Source: Hylemonella sp.
Lineage (GTDB): Bacteria; Pseudomonadota; Gammaproteobacteria; Burkholderiales; Burkholderiaceae_C
Direction of reading: 5' to 3'
Assembly: GCA_030680575.1 (NCBI GenBank)
Contig: JAUXVI010000013.1
Location: forward strand, 111,853-175,852
Length of the DNA: 64,000 bases
Shown: positions 58,319-64,000 of the stretch, one piece after another
Position numbering within the stretch: position 1 is the stretch's first letter
Layout of the letters: every line of letters starts with the position of its first letter
Notes under the pieces: model-generated
Databases searched by the model: none
Seen by the model: only the letters and a program-made list of their open reading frames with translations
Told to the model about the DNA's origin: nothing
Translations under genes and position numbers: made by a program

Positions 58319-59077
58319 TTACAAGGTGAGGATGGCGGCCGGAAGATCAAGCTTCTTGATCTTCTCTGCCGCCTTGTCGGCCTCAGCCTTGTTGGCAAAC
58401 GGCCCCACCCGCACGCGGATGCGGCGTCCTTCCTTGGTTTCCACCACATGGGTATAGGTTTTCATGCCGGCACGCTCCACCTTCAGACGCACCTCGCGCG
58501 CCTTGGTCACGTCGGCAAAAGCGCCCACCTGCACGATGTAACGGTCGTCTGTTGCAGCAGCAGCGGTCTTGGCAGGTTCGGTCTTGGCCTGCTCCTTGGG
58601 CGCGTCCTTGCCTTCAAGCAGGGCCTGGGCCTTGGCGCCGCTGTCGGCAGGGGCTTTTTCGGCAGGTTTTTCGACCGGCTTGTCGGCCACCTTCTCGGCT
58701 GGCTTGGCCTCGACTTTCGGCTCGGGCTTGGGTTCGGTTTTCAACTCCGCCTTCACCTCAGCCTTCGCTTCCGGCTTGACCGCCGCCACAGGCGCCGCCG
58801 CGGGCGGGGCTGAAGCCGCCGGCTGCGCCTGCGGTGCGGGCGCGGCCACCAGCGGCTTGACCTTGGCTTTGTCGGGAATTTCGATCGGGATGTCCACGGC
58901 AATCGGGCGCGGCTGCTTGTCCACCAGCAGCGGGAAGCCGATCACGCCCGCCAGCACCAGCACCACGGCACCGATCAGGCGGTGCCTGGCTCGCCGACGC
59001 ATCACCTCGACGCTTTCGGGCTGCGGGGCAGTGGTCGTCTGGTCGTCGCCACCCTTGCGGAACTTGAAAAAAGCCAT
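58319..59077 (-). CDS. SPOR-domain membrane protein
   Basis: 252 residues. Cytoplasmic tail, single transmembrane helix at about 33-53 (LIGAVVLVLAGVIGFPLLV), a Lys/Pro/Ala/Glu-rich spacer with repeated EVKAELKTEPKPEPKVE-type units, and a C-terminal SPOR domain (about 174-252: DRYIVQVGAFADVTKAREVRLKVERAG). SPOR domains bind denuded glycan in septal peptidoglycan, so it probably acts at division. Low-complexity spacer length may vary between strains. Confidence 0.9.
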   Translation of the reverse strand: MAFFKFRKGGDDQTTTAPQPESVEVMRRRARHRLIGAVVLVLAGVIGFPLLVDKQPRPIAVDIPIEIPDKAKVKPLVAAPAPQAQPAASAPPAAAPVAAVKPEAKAEVKAELKTEPKPEPKVEAKPAEKVADKPVEKPAEKAPADSGAKAQALLEGKDAPKEQAKTEPAKTAAAATDDRYIVQVGAFADVTKAREVRLKVERAGMKTYTHVVETKEGRRIRVRVGPFANKAEADKAAEKIKKLDLPAAILTL

Positions 59078-59089
59078 GTGAGTTGGGAC

Positions 59090-60391
59090 TTAAGGGTTCA
59101 GGTGCTTGGCTTGGAGGCGCGGCACGCCCTCCTGCAGGACGCCGCCGACCGTGAAGAACGATCCGAAGACCACGATTCTATCAGCGGGGTCCGCCGCGGC
59201 GATGGCCGCCTGCAGGGCCTGCATCGGGTTGGCAAAGGCCGCGCCCGTGACCTGCGGCCGTGGGTTCTGGCCCTGCCAGTAGGCCTGCAGTGCCGTCGCC
59301 GGTGCGGCGCGCGGCGTCGGCAGGTCGGTGAAGTACCAGCGGTCGATCAGCGGGGTGATGCGCGCCAGCATCGGCGCCAAGTCCTTGTCGGCCATGGCGC
59401 CAAAGACCGCGTGGGTGGTCGGGTAGTAGCCCATGGCGTCCAGATTGGCCGTGAGGGCCGCCACCGAATGCGGGTTGTGCGCCACGTCCAGCACCAGCGT
59501 GGGCTGGCCTGGGATGATCTGAAAGCGCCCCGGCAGCTCGACAAAGGCCAGGCCATTGCGCACCGCCTGGGCGGTGACCGGCAGCTGCTCGCGCAGCGCG
59601 GTCAGCGCGGCCAGCACGCCCGAGGCATTGACCAGTTGGTTGGCGCCTCTGAGCGCCGGGTAGGCCAGGCCGCTGTAGCGCCGGCCACGGCCGGCCCAGC
59701 CCCACTGCTGCTTGTCGCCGGAGAAGTTGTAATCCACACCGAAGCGCCAGAGGTCGGCGCCGATCTCGGTGGCATGGTCCAGCACGCTTTGCGGCGGCAT
59801 CGGGTCGCTCACGATGGCGGGTTTTCCGGTGCGCAGGATGCCAGCCTTCTCGCGGCCGATGCTCTCGCGGTCGTTGCCGAGGAACTCCATGTGGTCGAGG
59901 TCGATGCTGGTGATCACCGCGCAGTCGGTGTCGATGATGTTGACGGCGTCGAGCCGCCCGCCCAGCCCCACCTCCAGAATGGCCACGTCCAGCTTGGCGC
60001 GCGCCATGCAGTCGAGGATGGCCAGGGTGGTGAACTCGAAGTAGGTCAGCGAGATTTCGGCATCGTTTTCGGCCCTGGCCCGCTCCACCCTTGCGAAAGC
60101 CACTATCAATTCCGTAGCATTCACCGCTTCGCCCTGCAGCCGCAGCCGCTCTTCGAAGTGCACCAGATGGGGCGAGGTGTAGACCCCGGTGCGGTAGCCG
60201 GCCTGGCCCAGGATGGCTTCCAGCATGGCGCAGGTCGACCCCTTGCCATTGGTGCCGGCCACCGTGATCACCGGGCAGTCAAAGCGCAGTTCCATGCGCT
60301 CGGCCACGGCCCGGACCCGGTCCAGGCCCAGTTCGATGTTCTTGGGGTGCAGCTGCTCGCAGTGCGCCAGCCAATCGTTCAAGGTTTTCAT
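59090..60391 (-). CDS. folC: bifunctional dihydrofolate/folylpolyglutamate synthase
   Basis: 433 residues. The P-loop is VTVAGTNGKGSTCAMLEAIL, with the omega-loop YTSPHLVHFEERL and the Mur-ligase-like ITSIDLDHMEFLGN and LDVAHNPHSV. It adds glutamate to dihydropteroate and folates. Heads the SPOR-cvpA-purF-metZ group. The residues NATELIVAFARVE are encoded by a dispersed repeat fragment (60102-60136). Confidence 0.94.
   Translation of the reverse strand: MKTLNDWLAHCEQLHPKNIELGLDRVRAVAERMELRFDCPVITVAGTNGKGSTCAMLEAILGQAGYRTGVYTSPHLVHFEERLRLQGEAVNATELIVAFARVERARAENDAEISLTYFEFTTLAILDCMARAKLDVAILEVGLGGRLDAVNIIDTDCAVITSIDLDHMEFLGNDRESIGREKAGILRTGKPAIVSDPMPPQSVLDHATEIGADLWRFGVDYNFSGDKQQWGWAGRGRRYSGLAYPALRGANQLVNASGVLAALTALREQLPVTAQAVRNGLAFVELPGRFQIIPGQPTLVLDVAHNPHSVAALTANLDAMGYYPTTHAVFGAMADKDLAPMLARITPLIDRWYFTDLPTPRAAPATALQAYWQGQNPRPQVTGAAFANPMQALQAAIAAADPADRIVVFGSFFTVGGVLQEGVPRLQAKHLNP
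60102..60136 (+). repeat. dispersed repeat copy 7 (partial, inside folC)
   Basis: ACTATCAATTCCGTAGCATT followed by CACCGCTTCGCCCTG. It shares 16 of 17 bases at the start with the copy at 23542, and both encode ATELIV on the minus strand. Confidence 0.5.
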
Positions 60392-60426
60392 TCAGTAACG
60401 CTCGTGATACCCGACAATTGTCGCCC

Positions 60427-60465
60427 ATGAACCAATCCATCACCCTCTACGGCATCCCCAACTGA
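60427..60465 (+). pseudogene. ArsC/YffB-like reductase gene cut after 12 codons
   Basis: ATG opens MNQSITLYGIPN and then TGA. TxYGIPNCDTVKKA is the standard start of the ArsC/YffB (Spx-like) thiol family, where the next residue is the active-site cysteine. Here the frame runs into TGATATAAGG after AACTG, so the rest has been separated by an insertion whose left edge lies at about 60464-60466. The remainder should lie beyond the right end of the island, outside the window. Confidence 0.7.
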
Positions 60466-60542
60466 TATAAGGAAAGATCAATACCGCTTGATTGGTATTT
60501 TTATAGCTGTAGGATGTATTTATACGAACATCACATTCATAT

Positions 60543-60979
60543 ATGTCTGATTACGGCTTCAAGCTGGTCATACCTGACGCTGATGAACTGACCGAAGCGG
60601 GATTTGGAAAGGTCGCCCATATCCCTGCAATCTTTGATTCCACGCCCGGCTACGCCAGACTGCCCAGCCGATTTCTCATCGACCGAGCACTTGGCGTCTG
60701 GGACCCCACAGGGCGCGGGACCAAGCCCAACCCGCGCCCGCCATCACGGATTTCCATAAAAAACTTTGGCTATTGGCTCTGCAATGCGCTGGAGTGGGCT
60801 GAAGTCCGGGGCGTAGACCTGATCGCCTGTGACTACACCACGGTCCTCATTGGCAGGTACCAGCAAGAAATGTTGAAGGGGATTTGGTCCTTGCGCGGCA
60901 AACCGCTGGCCGCTCAAACGGTTAATGCGCGCATTGCTGTGACGCTGGAGTTTCAGATATGGTGCGCAGACAAGGGCTT
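60543..60979 (+). pseudogene. tyrosine integrase, N-terminal fragment
   Basis: About 145 recognisable residues (MSDYGFKLVIPDADELTEAGF, PSRFLIDRALGVWDP, RISIKNFGYWLCNALEWAE, DYTTVLIGRYQQEMLKGIW, TVNARIAVTLEFQIWCADKG) form the N-terminal and core-binding part of a large tyrosine recombinase carried by mobile islands. The reading frame continues to 61094 but the sequence after WCADKG no longer resembles an integrase, and no catalytic RHRY residues are present. The break coincides with the end of the membrane-protein gene of the next cassette. Confidence 0.72.
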
Positions 60980-61726
60980 CCTCGTGGGACTTGTTTGCTG
61001 CATCAGGAGTTGCTCGCAACTAAGAATCAGTTCTCGGCCATACGCTTTGGAAGCGTCCCATACAGCAACGCGACTCACCGCCAGAAGCATGTAGGCTGCA
61101 TGAGCAGCTGCAACGACCAAAACCACCGTCGTTCTATTGCCCAGCTCGGTCCTGAAGTCCCATGAGGTACGCCAGAGGATAAACGCGCAAACTGCTACTA
61201 CAACGATGTTCAGACCCAGCGCTAGCACCTTGACTCCAAGCAGGTTTCGGCGAAATCCGTATGTGACGTTCTCCCCAAACAATATGGAGAATTTTTTCGT
61301 GTCGCGAGTGTTTTGCCGAAGCCAATTGCCACACTGACTGTAAAAGGCGTCTGCAACGGTTAGATCTGCGCTCTCGTCTGCTGGGCTAGGTGCCGCTACG
61401 CCTAGCTTGTCCGCGAGAAAAGCTCGATACCGATCTTTTGAGCCAGCGTCGATGGTCGGGTCATTTCTGCGGAACATGGTGATCGACGGCATGCCTCCGT
61501 GTTCAGCATGGAGCTTGCCCTCTATCGCGCGGCCACGAGCACGCGAGAAATCCGCGATTGCCCAAAGCAGCACCAGTATCCCGAGCGATGCGATCACATT
61601 CGAAAGTTCAAACGTCTTCCATGAGATCAAGAGCATCAGCGCTGCGAGTGCTGGTGCCGCTGCGATGATCGCGGGAAACAGCCTTGCACGAATCGAATAG
61701 ACATCGAAGAACTTGAACACTTCCAT
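60953..61726 (-). CDS. four-helix membrane protein of the MBL cassette
   Basis: 257 residues from ATG 61726, which shares one base with the upstream stop (TGATG); the frame is open to 61957 inside the MBL gene. Helices at about 16-36, 43-60, 163-186 and 199-218 flank a hydrophilic middle with MPSITMFRRNDPTIDAGSKDRYRAFLADKLG, NWLRQNTRDTKKFSILFGENVTYGFRRN. Two helix pairs around a cytosolic domain resemble pore-forming or membrane-disrupting effectors. The final seven or eight residues lie antisense in integrase DNA, so the native end may be lost. Family not recognised. Confidence 0.68.
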   Translation of the reverse strand: MEVFKFFDVYSIRARLFPAIIAAAPALAALMLLISWKTFELSNVIASLGILVLLWAIADFSRARGRAIEGKLHAEHGGMPSITMFRRNDPTIDAGSKDRYRAFLADKLGVAAPSPADESADLTVADAFYSQCGNWLRQNTRDTKKFSILFGENVTYGFRRNLLGVKVLALGLNIVVVAVCAFILWRTSWDFRTELGNRTTVVLVVAAAHAAYMLLAVSRVAVWDASKAYGRELILSCEQLLMQQTSPTRKPLSAHHI

Positions 61727-62784
61727 CACAGACTCTCCACCTCGGCTTGGAACTTTTCTGGCGCAATTGCTACTGCATTTGGGTGCCCGCCGCCGCGAGA
61801 GTGGGAGATCCATTTTGTACGGGTGCAGTAGATCGGAAATCCTCTTCGCATAAAGGCGTTCGTCACTTGCCCACGCGGATAGTCTTCCTTGTTTGAACCG
61901 ACTGAGCAGAAGGCTGTGCCGACTACCGTTCCTTGCGGTTGCTTGGGGCCAAGCCACGCGTCCAAAACTGAAGGAGTCACGTTATGCCTACTCCCATGGT
62001 GGGGTACTTGCACGAACTTGGGTCTATCAAGCCCAAGCTGAGCGCCACAGTTGGCGGCCTCCGCCAACCCGATGGGTCCCACGTCAGCGGTCAGGAGAAC
62101 ACCCTCGACTCCAAGTACGGCGTACTGCACTACGCAGCTCTCATTGGATGCCGAAGTCACGGCGTTGTCCGCAAGCGTTTCGATGTCCCAGTTTTCAAAC
62201 AACTTTTTCGTGGCTTCAGCCAAGGATCGAAACAGCCCGAAGCTTCGCAATCCAGCGGCTTCAGTCGTGTACCTATCGGGCGTCTTCGCAAAATCGGGGA
62301 TCGAGTTGACATACCGGTCTCTCGTGGGAGCAAGAACGGTGAAAGCGCCAATCCGGGCGCCCTGAAAGACGTCGTGGATCACGGTGCCTTTCTGAATGGC
62401 AAGCCTCTCAAGCTCCACCAAATAGGGATGCTGCTCCTTAATGTTGTCGATCAGCCCCTGCAACGTGAAGTTGCCGTGGAAGTGGTGAAGAATCTCCGCT
62501 GCATATAGCCATGGCCTATTCATCCACAGCTCCTTAACTTCCATCTTTTCCATTACACCAAGAAGCCCTGTCGCGTGATCGTCATCAGCGTGCGATAGCA
62601 CCATGTGGTTGATGTGGTAGCCTGGGTAAAATTCATTGATGTGGTTGACAATGGTTTCCGCTGTTTCAGTGCGGCCCCCATCAACCACGTGAAGGTAATA
62701 GCCCGACTCTTCGTCGCCGTAACGAATGACGATCGCGTCTCCTGAGCCTTCCCCCACAGGCAAGAAATCGACTTCATAGTTCAT
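61726..62784 (-). CDS. ComEC-like metallo-beta-lactamase-fold hydrolase
   Basis: 352 residues from ATG 62784; the frame is open to 62832. MNYEVDFLPVGEGSGDAIVIRYG and VVDGG lead to MVLSHADDDHATGLLGVM, with the metal motif at His65, Asp67, Asp69 and His70. QVPHHGSRHNVTPSVLDAW is the second metal block, as in ComEC/Rec2 nuclease domains. No transmembrane part, so a cytosolic hydrolase of nucleic acid or nucleotide. The downstream membrane protein is coupled at TGATG. GC is below the adjacent folC region. Confidence 0.82.
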   Translation of the reverse strand: MNYEVDFLPVGEGSGDAIVIRYGDEESGYYLHVVDGGRTETAETIVNHINEFYPGYHINHMVLSHADDDHATGLLGVMEKMEVKELWMNRPWLYAAEILHHFHGNFTLQGLIDNIKEQHPYLVELERLAIQKGTVIHDVFQGARIGAFTVLAPTRDRYVNSIPDFAKTPDRYTTEAAGLRSFGLFRSLAEATKKLFENWDIETLADNAVTSASNESCVVQYAVLGVEGVLLTADVGPIGLAEAANCGAQLGLDRPKFVQVPHHGSRHNVTPSVLDAWLGPKQPQGTVVGTAFCSVGSNKEDYPRGQVTNAFMRRGFPIYCTRTKWISHSRGGGHPNAVAIAPEKFQAEVESL

Positions 62785-63074
62785 TGTTGCCGCCTCCCCG
62801 TTCTGAAGCAGCAATCGTACGGCATACGGCAATCAGCTACTTTTGCGGCGACGAGTCGCGCACTCTGTTGAATTCCCAAACTCGATGTACACGGGTTAAG
62901 TGGCAGCTTTCTGACTCATGGTCGATCGTCCGGTTGTGGCCGACTGCGGGATTTCCCTAGGTGCGCCATAAGCTGACTCTGACCAACAAGCCCCGCCCGG
63001 CAGTAACTCATGAATTAGCCATTTGGCGACTCTCGGCGCATCCTACCTGCCCCTCAACTCGATGGGAGACCATC

Positions 63075-63698
63075 ATGGAAGCAGTAGGAAACACCACTCA
63101 TCGTGAGCCGTGGAACAAGGGCAAGATCGTCGGCCAGAAGGCGCCGTTCAAGCCCAAGGACATCTGGGCACTGCGTGTCCGCCTCCAGATGGAGGGGCGC
63201 ATACGGGAACTTGCGCTCCTCAATCTGGGTATCGACAGCAAGCTGCGCGGGTGCGACCTAGTCGCGCTCAAAGTCCGGGACGTTTGTCATGGCGATCAGG
63301 TGGCGACCCGCGCCATCGTCATGCAGCACAAGACCCAGCGGCCAGTCCAGTTCGAAATCACGGCAACCACCCGAGAAGCTTTGCAGACGTGGATCAAGCA
63401 CGCGGAATTGAAACCGGACAACTTTCTTTTCCCCAGCCGGATTCACGACTCACCCCATCTCGGCACCCGCCAGTACGCGCGGATTCTCGGCCACTGGGTT
63501 GACGAACTGGGGCTCGACCGTGCCGACTATGGGACGCACTCGATCCGTAGAACCAAGGCTACGCTGATCTACCGACGGACCAAGAACCTTCGTGCCGTTC
63601 AGTTGCTCCTGGGGCACGCCAAACTGGAGTCAACGGTGAGGTACCTGGGAATCGAAGTCGATGACGCCCTTGAAATCTCGGAGCAGACGGAGATATGA
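63075..63698 (+). CDS. short tyrosine recombinase (catalytic domain only)
   Basis: 207 residues from ATG 63075 (GGGAGA upstream). The catalytic set is visible: Arg in DSKLRGCDLVALKV, Lys in QHKTQRPVQFE, HSIRRT for His-x-x-Arg, LLLGHAKLESTVRYLGIE with the second His and the Tyr nucleophile. It has no core-binding domain, and this compact type often travels with IS elements. It is intact and could act on the island, but its ends are not seen. The stop is followed by an inverted repeat. Confidence 0.88.
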   Translation: MEAVGNTTHREPWNKGKIVGQKAPFKPKDIWALRVRLQMEGRIRELALLNLGIDSKLRGCDLVALKVRDVCHGDQVATRAIVMQHKTQRPVQFEITATTREALQTWIKHAELKPDNFLFPSRIHDSPHLGTRQYARILGHWVDELGLDRADYGTHSIRRTKATLIYRRTKNLRAVQLLLGHAKLESTVRYLGIEVDDALEISEQTEI

Positions 63699-63705
63699 AA
63701 GGGCT

Positions 63706-63745
63706 GGCGGCATTGGCGCGGCCCAACAGCCGTGCCAATGCCGCC
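63706..63745. repeat. inverted repeat between recombinase and IS256-type gene
   Basis: GGCGGCATTGGCGC and GTGCCAATGCCGCC are complementary at 13 of 14 positions around a 12-base loop. It lies 8 bases after the recombinase stop and 28 bases before the transposase frame. It could be a terminator hairpin or part of a transposon end. Confidence 0.5.
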
Positions 63746-63772
63746 ATTGTCAGCTATGGGGAGCGCCGCTAG

Positions 63773-64000
63773 ACTGGTGCTCCCGGCCAGAAACTGCCGG
63801 TCACGAACGAACTGATCGACAGCCTGCTGGCTGACTACAAGAAACCTGAAGACCTCATTGGTGAGAACGGCCTGCTCAAGCTGCTCACCAAGAAACTGGT
63901 GGAACGCGCCCTGCAAGCCGAGATGGCCGAACACCTGGGCCACGCCAAGAATGACACGGTGGCCAACCCGGCTGGCAACACCCGCAACGGCAAGAGCAAG
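63773..64000 (+). pseudogene. IS256-family transposase, 5' part, start not in frame
   Basis: 76 codons run off the window edge. KLPVTNELIDSLLADYKKPEDLIGENGLLKLLTKKLVERALQAEMAEHLGHAKND and TRNGKSK are the N-terminal hallmark of IS256-type transposases. In this frame a TAG (63770-63772) precedes the first codon, whereas an ATG at 63756 is one base out of phase, so a single lost base near GCTAGACTGG would explain the gap. The gene is therefore probably frameshifted at its start, or begins at a non-standard codon. Confidence 0.75.

Noticed and set aside
60482..60512. Eighth copy of the dispersed repeat (GGTATTTTTATAGCTGTAGG)
   Set aside because: Only the ATAGCTG core matches and the GCGC part is missing; left as possible degenerate copy or chance.
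60543..61094. Complete 183-residue integrase
   Set aside because: Catalytic residues are absent and the last 38 residues do not resemble the family; treated as a fragment.

Overview
The window is high-GC DNA from a betaproteobacterium of the order Burkholderiales, most likely the family Comamonadaceae. The evidence is the purF-metZ-cvpA-SPOR-folC gene order, the closeness of many gene products to that group as I recall them, and short dispersed repeats of a type I associate with that family. No rRNA or CRISPR array is visible. Identifications rest on reading the sequence, without database searches.

Layout. 1-5388: a periplasmic copper-handling cluster (Cys-rich fragment, secreted protein, TolC-type lipoprotein, Tat multicopper oxidase, a cupredoxin-Spy fusion, DUF411, CusF-like), all on + and tightly packed. 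5385-6620: a PA0069-type radical SAM gene on - whose consensus sigma70 promoter is overlapped by a LexA-like box. 6781-14031: small membrane proteins, a P1 peptidase, a TAXI binding protein, ettA broken by an amber codon in a Walker A lysine codon, and DUF1631. 14363-23443: rhlE, fumC, a MarR/MFS/thioesterase divergon with palindromic operators, gloA, a GGDEF-EAL protein and a Cu/Zn SOD. 23457-27810: a molybdenum hydroxylase operon (2Fe-2S subunit, Mo subunit, XdhC, MocA-like). 28004: pdxH.

28718-31295: an AT-rich, translationally coupled trio of AAA ATPase, PIN-like nuclease and RNA ligase. This is the strongest candidate for an undescribed, probably defensive, system. 31503-39000: YbaL-type antiporter, then a probable zinc/metal uptake cluster (TonB receptor, small protein, DUF3299, FtsX-like permease with a His/Asp-rich loop, ABC ATPase) and msrA. 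39124-46690: a TetR-controlled RND efflux operon followed by a methyltransferase, a rhodanese and a TolC protein. 46679-50414: LPS genes waaA, waaC and a phosphohexomutase. 50615-52874: ogt, bfr, bfd with a Fur-like box, and an outer membrane protein. 53103-54959: gltX followed by tRNA-Ala, -Glu and -Asp. 55036-60391: metZ, purF, cvpA, SPOR and folC.

60427-64000: the left end of a mobile island that interrupts an ArsC/YffB-like gene after 12 codons. It holds a broken tyrosine integrase, a two-gene cassette (ComEC-like metallo-beta-lactamase-fold protein and a four-helix membrane protein), an intact small tyrosine recombinase and the start of an IS256-type transposase. A dispersed repeat of about 55-62 bp occurs at least seven times, often inside genes, where it supplies codons, a signal peptide and one start/stop junction.
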